Source: Diploscapter coronatus (Eukaryota > Nematoda > Chromadorea > Rhabditida > Rhabditidae). From it: a stretch of 64,000 nucleotides of DNA. The translations under genes were made by a program, and so were the position numbers. Location of the stretch: the NCBI GenBank assembly GCA_964036155.1, contig OZ038422.1, positions 51,297,201-51,361,200 of the forward strand. Direction: 5' to 3'. The stretch's first letter is position 1. Each line of letters starts with the position of its first letter. Below are positions 1-14,000 of the stretch, piece after piece. The notes under the pieces were generated by a model. That model saw nothing but the letters and a program-made list of their open reading frames with translations. It had not been told where the DNA came from and made no database searches.

Positions 1-1299
1 GAAGTAAAAAATCGATATCTTATTTTAAAATCTACAAATCATATATTGCCTAAGGCTATATGATTTGAGTCGGAAATCGATATGAGCTATTTCCACGCAA
101 AATGGATGAGCATAAAGGAAATATGATTGAAATGCGCATGCATAGGAAGGGAGCGAAAGTAACTTAGAGAGCACAGAGAAGTCAAAAAGAGAAGGAATTC
201 AAAAAGATTCACAAATGGAGAGAGAATAGGGGAGCATATAAAATGAAGAGAGAGAAAGTATAAATATCAAAATGATGACTCAAGTGGATGACTTTCCTTT
301 CACGCCTCTTCTCTTTTCAGGAATATTGGGAAATTCATTCATCGCAAAGTCGGAAAGTTCGCCCATTTTTATTTATCAATGCTGTTCGCCCTTTAATCAG
401 GGTGAACTTTACAAATCTTCGATAAAAGCGAAGAGTGATTCTCCTTCACACCTCTCAAATTTTAACCTTTCCAAACCATAAATGGGCATGAGAATTTTCC
501 TCTGATAAAAGAAATTTTCCCGCCCATTTCAAACACTCAATTTGCAAGTGAAATTGCCAATTTTCCAATGGAATACATGTTCGACATTCAAAACACTTCA
601 AGAAGGAACTCTTTTATTTATTTAGAAAAAGAAATAAAGAAAAGCTTTTTTCTTAAATAGCGAAAAATGAAATTTTGGACAAATTCTTTATAAGAGATTA
701 GTTTAAATAATTTGTTTCCTTTGATAGGCTAAATTTCCAAACTCTTTCGAACAAATATTCCAACAAACAACTTCTTTTAAGATATAAGATAAGATAAGTC
801 CGCATTATAATAATAACCAAAAATTTTGTGAAGGATATGAAATGATAAGATTAATGCTTTGAAAAGAAATATTCCTTTCATGAAATCTGAAAAATCTCTA
901 AACCTCGGCGCCGTTCCCATCTCACGTAAACGATACGCTTTGTTGCCTCCCTCGAAATGGCTCGCCTTTAGAAGTCAAACGTATTAGCTATGCATTAAAC
1001 AAACATTGAAAAGCATGCAACAGATTTGCAGAAATGAAAACAGAACATCACATGTGTCACTTTTTGTATACAAATTAAGACAAATTTAGAGAAGGGAGTA
1101 GGGCTTAAAATTTATAATTTTCGTTAATTTAGATCCACAAGACATGGAAAATTAATGCATGTAGCGAGGTAAAAATTGAAATTTGTTAAACATCATGCAA
1201 GATCAAGCACTTCAAGTACTTTTGTTTATTTAAGTTTAAAAAAATTGCGAGCATTTGCATTTCGATATACCCGATGGTCGATCCCTTTTCAAAATAGTT
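1..1299. other. No gene recognised
   Basis: AT-rich sequence downstream of the P450 gene. A purine-rich stretch lies at about 149-262. Short open frames here have no coding character, splice context or recognisable motif. The last part (about 1200-1299) is probably the 3' UTR of the P450 gene. Confidence 0.6.
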
Positions 1300-4186
1300 T
1301 TATCTCTTCTTAATAATAATCGTAAATCCCAGCTCTCTCTTCGGCTTAAGCGTAATTTCGGGGTTGGGACGATTGATCGGAAACGGATGCACGGTTTCAA
1401 CCGTAAATCTGCGGAAAAGCCACGAAAGAATCGTCTTTTCCTCTTGGATTGCGAATTTCTGGCCTAAAATTGAACTTTTCGTGCTTTTTTTTTGCATTCT
1501 TTACGTATTTTCTGTTTTTTTTTCTTAATTTTCCTACCTATACAATTCCTCGGTCCTGCTGAAAACGGTATGAAGCTAAACGCGTTCCGTTTCGCGATAT
1601 TTTCCGAATCAAAATGCTCGGGGTAAAACGATTCGACTCTTTCGTAGGATCTAAAAAATTGCTTTTTTTTAGAAAAGAATCATTTTTACCTGAAATCTCT
1701 TTGTGCCGAAAACGGAGAAATCACTACGGTTAAACCCTGCGGCAAAAGCACCTTCGTTCCATTACTTTCTAGATGTTTTCAATTGAAAATAGGGGAAGAT
1801 TAGATTTCTACCGATTTCCATGTCTTCATCCAGAACTCGAGCAATCATCGGTACTGCCGGCATCATTCTTAGAGATTCCTAAAATGAAATAAAATTCGTG
1901 CTTTAAAATTTTCCAGGAAGAATAATATTAGCTTCATTGGATGCTCTCTTCTCTATTTGTGCGTATTAGTAAAAATAAAAATACCTTGATACATTTCTCT
2001 AGATAAACTAGCTGCTTTAGATCTTCGGGCGTGGGGGATCGGTTCGAGTTGCCTAAATTTTTAGATAGATTAAATTGCTTGTTTCTCAATTTAAATACCG
2101 AAAACTCGATCTAATTCCTCGTGAACTTTGGCTTGGTAGTCTGGATATTGACCTAGGAACCAAATGGCGAAGCCCATCGACGAACTTGTAGTGTCGTGGC
2201 CTAAATGGTTGATGATATCGTTCAAATTTTTAAGGAATACGAATATTCAGGTTCTGTTCGAACGGAAAATTTTAAATAGGTAAAAGTTTATCTTCACTAG
2301 ATCATTCTTGGAAAAATAAATACGAAGATAGATATTTAACGCCAATTCAAGTTCTAAAATATTATACAGAAAAAGTTGGTCGTCATTGTTTCATCTTGGA
2401 ATGGCTTGATTTATTAAAACTCAATATTTTACCTTCAAACATAAAAGTATCGACCTCCTCTCGGATGTCCTCATCGGATAGCTGATTTTCTTGCTGCATC
2501 GAAAGTAGTAGATCCAAAAATGCCTTCTTTTTGTTGGTCGTTGAGTTTTCGTGAGCTTCATCTTCGTGAAGCTCTTGTAGAGTGGCTTTTCGGTCGGCTA
2601 TCACCTAAATTTAGAAATGTTTCGAAATTTTAAATGGCGAAATTGGACTTTCAGTCACGTTGATTGTCTACATATTGGTGGGCGATGTAAATACATTGCT
2701 TTAAAAATGCGTTAAACAGAAAACTGTACTTAGGTCTATCGATACTTCGGACGTATATGTTGATTTCCGTTACCTTCCTAGTAAAATCATTCGTAGCCTG
2801 AACAAGCCTGTTGAATTCGAATCCTTTACCAGACAAATACCAAATCGGTTTAATCCATAGGTGGGGGAATCTAGATTTTTTTTTACAGAAATGAATCAAA
2901 ATATTAGAAACCTCTGAAACTCCCATATGATCTGGGTGATTCTGGCTACTGCCGCAACGTACTGTTCATTTTGACCAAATTGGGCGTTGACTTGAGTGCC
3001 CATTGCGGTTTCTGCAAGATTTTTTAATGCTACAAACAAACTGAGGTAATGACTTTCTAGAATTATATTTAAATCTAATTAAATCTGAAACTTGCTTAAA
3101 ATATAACAATTAGTTATTTTTCATAATTTAAACATTTTTAGTAGTTATGCAAGCATGTGGTTGTGTTGCATAAATTTATGGATAATGGCTAGATCGATTA
3201 TATACTAATTTGGTATCTTCATTTTATGCTAACAAATCGTCTGTCTACCACAAATAATATCCAGAGCGCAGCGTTTGATATAAGGGAACACATCGAAAGG
3301 TTCCCCGACTTTCTTCTCCAAAATCTCGACGAAAATTTCTGCCTGTTTTGAAAATGTCTCCTGATAACCCTGCAGCACGTTGAAATGAAATGTCGAGGTC
3401 AGCATTTTTCGGCGGTTGAACCATTTTTCACCGGTGCTGAATTGCATTTTTTGAATTATAAACATTCGGCTTATTGCAAACCTCACTCAATTTTTACAAC
3501 GACCGTTTTTACGATTTATTGTTAGTAAGGTTACAAATGAATCAAATTTTCAGTGTGCTTAGTCTATAAAGTCAAAAAATTAACCTAGTTAACAATCCAT
3601 TTCCAATCCACTCTTGGACTTTGTCGTATAACGTCGGTTTTTTTATGTTAGCGCTAGATTCAAGTAGCGGCTAAAAAATTGAATGTTTCCTGAAAAAGTC
3701 TGGCTTTACCCGAACAGTATCACTAAGCCCCAATAGAACTATTGGAAACGGGCCTAACCAGATCTGAATGCAGCGTTTTAGATAGAAATAAACCTAAATT
3801 TTAGCACCAAACCCATTCCGCTGATTTTAGGCGTGTACACGTATCTTCGAGTCCAGATTTCCATTTGGTAAGTGAACTCCTCTAAAAATATAAATTCTTT
3901 AAGGATAAAGATGAGCTAAAATACCAGCATTAAGCTTGAATTGGTATACACACCCAACTAATGGCAAGGCTCTTGGTCCTGGCAAGTCCTGAAAATTAAA
4001 ATTTTAGAAACAAAAGATTAAGAGAAAGTTAGTCTTCATTGTTTTTGCCGAACATTTTGAAGTTTTTAATACCTTCAAAAGCTCTTTACAACGCCTATTC
4101 AAAATATAGAGCTTCCTGATTTCATCTTTCCAGATAAATAACATCGAAGCCCAAAATAGTAATGACGCTATTAGAATTCCTAACAT
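1300..4186 (-). CDS. Cytochrome P450, CYP4-type
   Basis: Haem-thiolate monooxygenase, predicted to be anchored in the ER by its N-terminal hydrophobic segment (starts [12 protein letters not shown]). I assemble 15 exons: 4073-4186, 3925-3988, 3808-3881, 3710-3763, 3585-3670, 3249-3436, 2912-3011, 2774-2870, 2433-2604, 2099-2200, 1985-2052, 1812-1878, 1690-1768, 1538-1650 and 1300-1463. They total 1542 nt, or 513 residues, the usual P450 length. Visible motifs are [12 protein letters not shown] after the anchor, [13 protein letters not shown], the I-helix [10 protein letters not shown], the K-helix ESLR, and the haem-binding [10 protein letters not shown] with its cysteine ligand, split by the last intron. 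FEGHDTT is typical of CYP4 clan members, which often hydroxylate fatty acids; the substrate here is unknown. A TTTTCAG 3' splice site ends 5 nt before the ATG, suggesting trans-splicing. All key residues are present and every intron is GT..AG. Confidence 0.93.
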
Positions 4187-5030
4187 TTTGCCTGAAAATA
4201 GAACTTTATTTTAATTTAGTATAAAAATAAAAGGGGTATGAAATATTTGGATTAAGACAAAAGAATCAGTAATAAATCAAACATGTCAATATCAGTTCCT
4301 TTTCAGTAGCGCTTGTACCACCTTGTTTGCAGACTACTTCGCCTGGAGCGATTAATTCCTATCTTTCCGTCTCTTTGCTTTAAGCTATCTCTAAATTTCT
4401 TTTGTTTCTTAAAATCTCTCGATCTCAGATACTATTTTCTGTCATATGGCAATTTATATGTTGACAGTTTGATAAGCCGTAAGTCATAGTGAGTAGTGTG
4501 TAAACGCGCAATTTTAAGAGTAGAACATTATAATTTAGAAAAGTACTAAAATATGGTTGAAATGTATTGAAATGGTCCTTGAAAGTGCTGAAATTGTTTT
4601 GGAAAGAGAATATATTTCTCTTAATTATTTTTAACTCATAGAAGCTTCTCTGAAACTTTGAATAAAGCCTTTGTAAAATTGAAGGCATAGTCGTAAATAA
4701 CATTGGTAATTTGATAAAATATGACACTTTGATAGCAGTCATTCCAGTGTCAATTAGATAAAGCCAACCATCAGAATACATTCATTTGCAAAAATTCGTT
4801 CTCAAAGAGAAAAATCAGAAGAACAATCGAAAAATGTAAATTTGCATGAAAAATTAGCCAAACTTTGAAAAATTTCATTTTCAGCCATTCTAAAAGTTGC
4901 GTTATTATCGTGTTTCGTCTCTTCCTTCATCGTCGACATTTCGAAGAATAACACATAGGGTAATTAGCTTGCGCAATTCAGCAAAATCGCCTAATTAATG
5001 GAAGATAATTGACCAATTAATTACAGCGAG
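4187..5030. promoter_or_regulatory. Divergent intergenic region
   Basis: 844 bp between two genes transcribed away from each other (P450 on -, zinc-finger protein on +), so it should hold both promoters. I see no convincing core elements. A minus-strand open frame of 118 codons at 4425-4781 is AT-rich, has no recognisable domain, and looks like chance. The right edge carries ATTACAG at 5020-5026, a 3' splice site 4 nt before the next start codon. Confidence 0.5.
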
Positions 5031-8000
5031 ATGAGCAACACTTACGGACCAATATTGGTCTATTACAACTACCACAGCGTGCCGATAACGCGGGAGAAGA
5101 TGGACAACCTGCTGAAATTCGTGAGTTAATTAACTTAATTAAGTCAAGTTAATCGCTCCCAATCAAGGTTAATTTTCTTAATTAGTTCGACTTAATTATC
5201 CTGATTAAAGCGAATTACCCTAATTATCTTCAGGTGGACGATAAACTTTCGACGGCGTTCGACAAGTTCTACTTCTGCTGCGACGTGCGGACGACGCCTC
5301 GGGATCTCACCGACTATCTGGAAACGCTTGATGTAAAAATTAACGAGAAAATGGTGTCGTTATTTTTGAGAACGTCATGATTAAATCTTGATATCATGGA
5401 GATCACCATTATGGCCAATGTCAAGAAGATACCAATTTCAGTATGGCACTCAAAAACGAATCCCATTCTGATGCAAAGTCCAAAGTCTAGGAATGAGTCA
5501 CATCAAACAAACTTGATGCTAATTTGGAAATTTGGGATGAAGTTATTGATGATCAATTCTTTGTAGAACGTCGAACTAACGCATTTCTCGCTGTCGTCGT
5601 TGACGGGACAGATCGTGGAGGCGATGTGCGCGCGGATGAAGTGGCACGCCAGCACTATTGATGGCGCTCCGGGGCTCATCGTTCTCGTTTCGAGTAATTA
5701 AGCAAAAACTGTCGAATCATGCATTCCCCTAAAAATTAATTCATCCTATAATTGCTACTAACATTCCATAGCTCAAGATTTCGTTAAAAATACGATGTGC
5801 GATGATGATAAATACACGAATCACAAATTATTGTATCCTAAAATAGACTTCTGCAACTTTTCCGAAGAAAAATTTCTTTTCCTACTCCTTAGCCCTAAAA
5901 TGATTAATTTGGCAGAAAAATTCGAAATTCATCATGAATTCTTTTCAAAAACGAAATATTTTATCTTAATGATAAACTTCATTCATAAAGCAAGAAAGCT
6001 ATACTTCATCGGGATTTCAGATACTTTTTAATTGAAAAGTGAAAAATTTGCTATTTTTTCTCTATGATAAAAATCAGCATTTGCAGCTGCGGGCGACTTC
6101 GGTTCGACGCTGACTTTGTTGGCACGGTCCGGCTGGCGTTCGGCTATTTTCCATCCGCCCGCCTCCCCGACCACATTCCTCGACTACGCTGACGAACGCT
6201 TCGAGCTGCCCGTCACCAGAAGCGACGAGGGGAATGAGGTGGGGAACAAGATAAAGAAATGCTTTCGAATTTTGGGAACTCTATCAAAATCCATCCTGCA
6301 AGAATTTATCAGCTTTTATTCATCTCTTGAAATCAAAATCAAGTCTCTTCTCTAAGCCCCAAGACAAAGAGGTTTCTTGAATGAAATCCACATCTTAAAA
6401 GCATTGACCTCATGATAACGATGAAAGAAGATAAAATTTAAGGGCCTAGGGTGATTTGTAAAAAGTAAATTATCGCGAAATTCTCGATAAGATTGTAACA
6501 AGTGACTTGAGATCCCAAATTTCATCGAAATTTTAAACATCGACATTCTAATTTTCAGTCAGCCGCGCTGATGCAAGCTCTGGGTCACTCGGTGCTGCAG
6601 CCGCCGATGAACGGAACGAGTGGGGACAAGCAGTCGATCAACGCCGATCAGATCACCGCCATCGCGCAAGACGTTCGTCAGGGGTAGATTTGGGAGTTTT
6701 TTGCCACCTTAAGATTTTTTCTTTCATTTTTCAGGCATTTGAAATTTTTATTCCCTAAAAACTTATCATTTACCCTTTTCACATTTTTTCTTTTTAAGAT
6801 ATTTCGGAATTTTTTCTCATTCGTCAAAAACTCAGCTATAATGTGATAATTTTTATCATTTTCCAGACTTTTACTAACTTACCTCTTCAGAAATCATCAA
6901 GAATAGTCTAACTTTGAACTTTCACTTGCACTTTTTCTTTCTTTCAAAAGGATTCCTCCATAACTTGACTTAGACTTTCTTAGACTGTTTCCTTCTTTAC
7001 TCTCCAATAATCCTTCTATATTTTTCCGTTTTCTGCCTCTTCTTCTCTCTCCAATTTCCGCACTCTCTCTTCGTTGACTTTTCCTGTTTGTCCGACAACT
7101 TTGCTAACATCGATCATTATTTTTGGCTCAAAACTAGCTATCGACAAATTTTCGCTCAAATTTTTACTAATTTTCTTAAAAATCTTTCATTTCCCGCCCT
7201 ATTTTTTCCTATCAAGATCATTAACCTTGTCGCTATCGATTATTTGAGGTCATCTATGCTACTGGTTTGATAAGTTTATACCCCAGACAGTATATTATTT
7301 TTAATTCCTATCCTTCATCACTGAGAGGAAGATTCCACTATTGTTTATATCAATCTGATCACTTTACGAGTCGCTTCTCCTGACAACCAAATCTCGTATT
7401 TCTGCAAATATAAACACGGCTAATTCGCGCATCTGTACAATATCAACAAATTGTTTATGAAATTGGGTAGATTGAGTAAACTGACCTGAACTCCCCTTAT
7501 TATATGTTTCAGGAAAAATTATTCTCACACCTTTTTTCTAATCAATATTGGTACCTTTCTCAGAGTTGTCTAAGATCTTAAATAAAAAATACTATTTGAC
7601 TTTGGCATAAGTTTCAAATTATAATGATATCTAAAGTTTCAGATCAAATATCTGTGATATTGTCTTTCAATACTTTTACAGAGCTAAAAAAATGCCGAAT
7701 ATACCCTCAAAAACACTCCCGACCCATCTATTCTGGTATCTCTAATTCCCACACTCTTCAAGTGGGTTCAATTGGGGGAATGTGCGGGCTGCCATTACCA
7801 TTTTCGGTCGTTACCAATTGAGCGATAGGGGAAAATGACCTGCCGTCGGCGGGGTCTTTACCTCTTTTGTAACTGTCAATCTTCATTCTTTCTCTTCTTT
7901 CTCTCCCCCTTTTTGTATTCTTTCTCTTTCTGTCTTCTCTGTGTTCTATTCATTATCTTCTATCGCTCTTTCTTATCTGTACCATCAGATTTCTAAATTC

Positions 8001-11000
8001 TTCTCGTCGGAACCTCAAATCTCCCTTACTGGGCTGTTTTTGATTGACACCGGGGTTACTTCTATTTGAGGTCACCGAGCGATTAGCTCCCCTGTAGTCA
8101 TTCAATCATCAAACCCCCACTCTTTTAAGATCGAGTCTTTTAAAGTCAGACTTAAGAGCGGTGACAGATTATTGGAACTATTTTGATGAACCGCAACGTG
8201 TTTTAACTGTGGCCGCTCTAACGCTACTCCCGTCAAACCGATATAGAGTAAGCGTTAGATCGAGCTCACTCTAATGAGTTTGTGTTCTAGATCAAAGTTA
8301 TAATAGCAACACTGACTTTAGACTCTATTTTTAAAAATTGCTATGATTATCTTTTTTCAGAGTTTTTCTAAAATGATACATTTGCTCATCCAGTCGCATT
8401 TAATTTCTTCCAGAAATCTTAAATTCTTAAAATTTCAACCCGTAAAGATGAAAAAATGTTCTATTCCAATCCGGTTAAATTGGCTTATTTTCTTGAGGGG
8501 TTGAAGGTCATTTTTAAAATGCGCTCTCAGTGCGCTCTTTTTCTTGATGTTTTTCCGCCGACGTGAAATTTAACGGTGTCAAGGCGAACAAAACCGTTTT
8601 TGCACGCACGCGTCCGAGAGCCGTAAAAACAAAAGGCCGACGGGAAGGAAGTAGGAAAGTAACCAAATAGACTTGAATTTTTTACTATCTTTCCGAAATT
8701 TTGACCTACCCCTAACAATTATTCCGACTTACCTTTTCTGTAGGAAGCGGTCTTGAATTTTTACTATCTCATAGAAAATGTAGGATTAACACTAAAATTA
8801 ATCCAACCCAACTTTTTCTTGTTAAATATGTAAGTATTAAAGGATTTTTATTCGTGATTTTTTCGGAAGCCATTTTTATGATTTCAAGACATAAAATATA
8901 CCGCCGTATTGCGTATTAGAATATCGCTATCTTTGCTAAAAAAAATTCCCGATGCCAATAAAATGCAATTATAAACCACGCAATACTCGATGAGAGATAA
9001 CCGTTTACCTTGATTTATCTAAATTTCTAAAATACGATAATCTAATCTTTTTCTGAACTGTAATGATTATAGCTAAAGTGCTATAAATTATCAAAACTGC
9101 TAAACTATAATAATTCAACCTTTTATCTAAGTTGTTGTGATTACATTTTTGACGTATTTAAAAGAAAATATGATATGTGTACGCTTGATATTTCTGTTAA
9201 ATTTGTCCTTTACGACCAAATATGACTTTATTTTCACTTAAACCTGCGCGCAATTTTAATTGATGCCCCTAAACTTTGACGTACTAGGCAACTATAATGA
9301 TATATTAACCTAGCAAAATACCCTATTATCATCGTTTTATTCTTTCTCAAGGTTCCTAAAAATTTTAAATTATTTTGTTTTGAAATTTACTATTTCGAAT
9401 CGGATATTGGACCATGACTTGATTCCTTTCGTTTAGGTTCAGAAAGAAAGTTAAACCTTCCAAAATTCTACATTTTTACTTTGGTGAAGATATCATTTAC
9501 CACGAATAGAAACTACTAAAATTCAAGATAAACCTATTATATTTCAGTTTTTGCCAAAGAAATAAAGATCAGAGATTTTACCTCTGAGCCACTCGACCTT
9601 ATTTTTTCATGATCTGAGAAAATCTGTAGATTCCCATCGATTAATTAGCATAATCTATGCCTTGAGAGCAAGGCTAAAAGGTCCATCCTTACTAATCGCC
9701 GTACCTTTAGTACCTTGCACAAAACTTGTAAGGTCATCAACTTTTTTCTTGCATAAAAATACCGTAATCTTGTCTTAAAATTATTTTTTAAAAAAACCCT
9801 CAAATGACCATTTTTGATATAAAAAGCCTATATAAAATCCATATTTTACCCATTATGGGTATTCCAGGTTAGGTTATATCTTTCACAGATAAAATGTTCA
9901 AGAAATTGTTCAAAAATACTCTGATACTTTTTGTTATTTTAAGCCCATAAAATCCATTTTTACCGATTACCTATGTCCTCTCTAGGTAATCCTTCCCATA
10001 GAGCAATAAAATTTTATCCTCGGTTATGTTTGCTCAGCCTTTATTTTCAAGCGGACGTGCTCTTTGCGTGAGTTCAAAAGGTTGCGCGCCCCCATTTTAT
10101 CCCCAATTCTGCCTATTTTGGCCATTTTTAGCCTTGGGATGAGCCCAACTATTATGCACCAATTTGCCCTCTGTTTGCACACTTTTGAAGCGATTTTTGT
10201 GACAGTTGCCAGTTAGAGTAAAGGGTTGGATTTAGAAAAAGTAAACCATAAATTTTACTCGAAAATCTTGAGATCTTAAGTTTTCCATGTTTTAAGTCTG
10301 AATTCGTGCAGGTTTATATGTAACTTCGATGGTTGCTATATTTCCGAATTTTCTATCTTTGATCCAGTATAAAATTATTTCATGCGGCAAAAGCGCACGC
10401 CATTATTTTATTGAAAAATCTAATTTTATTTGACCACTACGAGCAAATACCAATCATAACTGCAAATTAAAGATATGTACCTCGTACCTACTCATATCTG
10501 TGAATATGCGCGATAGCCTCGGTGTACTTGGTATTTTCCGCTCTCATTGACCTTCTCGCACCCCTTTCAAAAGACCTATGGGGCTATACATTTTCCGTAC
10601 CACATTCTAATTTCCCTTTCCCTCTATAAAAGGACCATCTACAAATAACGTTAATGTGCGAGAGAGGGTAGAGAAGTAAAGGGAAAGTAATTCCTACCCC
10701 AAACATACCGAGAGACAGAGGATAAATAAAGGCACACATCTCAGTTTTGTACGGTCTAAAATATAAATATAGCCGCTTTTTTATTTTCTAATTAAAAATT
10801 CATAGTGGTTCCAAAATTGCTAATTATTTTCTTCCAGCACCGAAAAAATGAACTTTTAATTTTGAATCTAGACCCATTTTCGATTTCGTTTCTGACTCAG
10901 CCTTGTGCGCGTTTGTACCATTTCTTATCATTGGGATGACTCACGTCTTCTGGCGCTTTGGCATTCTCCATATTTGAAATGTCGTATTTCAAACAGCTTA

Positions 11001-14000
11001 GTTTCCTATACTTAACCATGTGATTAGAGATTTCTTTGCTATTTCTAGCTTTACTTATGCCTTCAACCATTTACATCCCCGTCCTAAACCACAGATCTAG
11101 AGATGTATGTATCCCTATATAGCCGTGGGCAAATAGGATTCCTTTCAGGGTATTTATTGTGTGATCTATTCAAGGGGAAATCGATAGGGGCTTTCATTTA
11201 GAACACATTCGTAGAAAGCTAGGGATATTATAGATTTAGAGTACAATATAGTCAAGATATGCTAATTTTTGAGTAAGATGTAAATTATTTTCCCATCTAT
11301 CTATATCTATAAAAGGAGCTTTCGATATTGCTTGTTTAATCTTTTGAAAGGCCATATTTTAATATCCCCTTAAAAGTTCACGATTTTAAGATTATTTAGC
11401 TCTTATATATTGAAGAGCTATATTTATAGTGAGAGTTTTCATGCATCCTATGTTTGTTAAACCTCTCCTACAATTTTAAAATGTAGCAGATTTATTAGGC
11501 ATTAGGAGAAAATCATAATAACATGCATCTTTGAGAAATTAAATAGATTAAAAATCTTTTACACAGATTTTATACGTTTCAAAACTTTACATGAAACGAA
11601 ATCCAAAAAATCATTAATATTTTCTATTGTTTCAAAAAATTTCAATTAATGCTGCGTCTGTCCATCCTAAATGATGAAAATCATATTCATTACTCAGCTT
11701 CCTTGCATTATTTGCTCAATCTTTACCTAATTTGTCGAATTTCTTTCTCTTTCTCTCTCTCTTTCGAATTCATGTCAGTTTTGATGACCTGTGAAAATCT
11801 TTCTCTCCTTTCTTTTTCTCCCTTTCAAGTCAATGCTATTTCTCTACAGTGTCAAACTCTGCGCGATGTACCAGCCGAGTTTCGTATCTTTTGTCTCTCT
11901 TTAAATTCCATGCTATTTCCCGTTTTCAATCTCGCTCGCTTTCAGAATGTACCTGGTACGATGCGTGAACGTTCCCTATTTTTCTTTTGTTCATACTATT
12001 TCTTCTTGCTCTTTCTTTCTAATTCATTTTATCCTTGCTATTTCTATTTCTTTCCTTTCTCTACCCCATATTATTCTCTCTAATTTGTTCACCTTGTTTC
12101 CATCTTTTTCTCTCTTCTCTTGTAAGACTATCTCGTTTTCGCTCATATTTTTGACACCTTTCCTTCCAGCGCAAAGGTCATTGGAAGCACATAGCTTTGA
12201 AGAATCTCTTTCATAAAATTTCGATCCTTTTAATTTACAGTAATCGAGAGTTCTTATAGGTTCCCTTAAAAATCTTATACTATTTCTTCTTCTGTAAAGT
12301 AGTAGTATTTTGAATCATTTTTCAAATGTTAAAATAATTTCGATAGGTTTCATGAAAGTTCTTGTATCAAGATATTTCTTATTATATAATTCCACTCCCA
12401 TATTCCATAATTTTCATCACAGAAACTTTATCCCCTCATAATTAATATCCTAGCTCACAAAATGAAGCGTATTAGGTAACCCCCAAGTCAAGGTTAAACT
12501 TCTATGATCTCTCAAAAATTGGTATACCTTCACTTATCTGATGACTAAAACTCATATCTTACGTAACAAGTCTTGACATTTTTACGCAGCAAAAATTATG
12601 GGTTTCATGAAGATAAACTTGATTGATTATTTTTTTCTTTAAAGACCCCACAGAAATATTATCCTTATCTGAAAATATGTTCTCCAATTTTAGATGAATT
12701 ATTGACATTTCCCAAAAAATCATTCCATTTTAGAAGTACACTGCAAACAACATTGGACTTGTCTTCCCTTAACTATGCAATGTTTAATGTCGTATGCCAG
12801 CCGTTTTCCTTTCCGAAATGATAATTCTTTTTCTATTTTCCCTCCCCATTTTCTCGACTATTTCTCTCAGCGATCTGTGCGACTCGTTCAATCAATTTCC
12901 CCATGGCCCAGGTGACGGTGTCGAGAGAAGCGCGCATTTTATTGGAAATTTAGTGGTTTTATTTGATCAAAATATTGGTCTATCTAAAAAATGTGCTCTA
13001 ATACTTAACTCAATTTAAAAATGCTGTGCCACTACCAAATGTTGATAAAATCTTCATTTTCTGGAAGTAACCCTTGTTAGCGTTTAATATTGAATCACAT
13101 TCTCATGCATTATATTTATTTTTAGTTCTTTTTCTATATCGAACTTTTTATTAGACTATATCCTAAAGAGGTGTGGCTTAAAATCGTTCTAACCTCTTAC
13201 CCTTTATCATTACAGTGACATAGACGCGAAGAGTCACACTATTCTTATCGATTTACCATTGAAATTCACAATTAGTAATTTGTATGACTATGTTTGGACT
13301 AATTTAGCTATGACCTCAAATTGAATACGCCTTTTCGAGATTTATTGTTTGCATCTCTTCTTAATCAATGCTATTTCTTTCTCTATCTTTCTTGGCTATC
13401 TGTATTTTCCTTGAGAATAACACCGCCCCCTTTAGCACAGGACCGTTTTACCTTCATTCTTTTGCATTAGGCCAAACCTCGCTTCAAGGCCGAGAAATTC
13501 GGTTCTCTTAATTTTTAAATTTATTTTTTAAAGAACCATTTTTGAACATTTCACAATCAGTAAACTTTTCATATTTAAAAAAAAAATATGCTCTCTAAAA
13601 ATATCCGAATTAGGTACCTTTCGTAATAAGCCAGATTTTTGCATCTGTTCAACGAATTTCTAATTTCTATGGAAATTCTCTGACTGCTTTCCATTTTTAG
13701 TCGCGGTAATTTTTTTTCGAATAATCATGGCCTTTGTATAGTTTCTGGGGCTAATATTCGAATTTATGTTAGCCGATTTTCCTGCTCTTATCTTATAATA
13801 GGATTGTATTTCTATGAATTTTCTAGAATCGAAAATTTTACAGATAGTTTGAACTCTCTTGAGAACGTTTCGCTAATACGTATAATTCAAATGCTTGATC
13901 CCTATATTATGACTCCCATTTTAGCCAAATTACACCAATTATAATATCCGTGCAAAATAATCGTTGGCCCACGCAACTTTTTATTGCCCTAAACTATATT

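Noticed and set aside
4425..4781. 118-codon minus-strand frame upstream of the P450
   Set aside because: AT-rich codon use, no recognisable motif, lies in the divergent promoter region.
11649..12216. Two overlapping plus-strand open frames of 144 and 89 codons
   Set aside because: Phe/Ser/Leu-rich products of a CT-rich tract inside the long intron; no domain, splice logic or start context.
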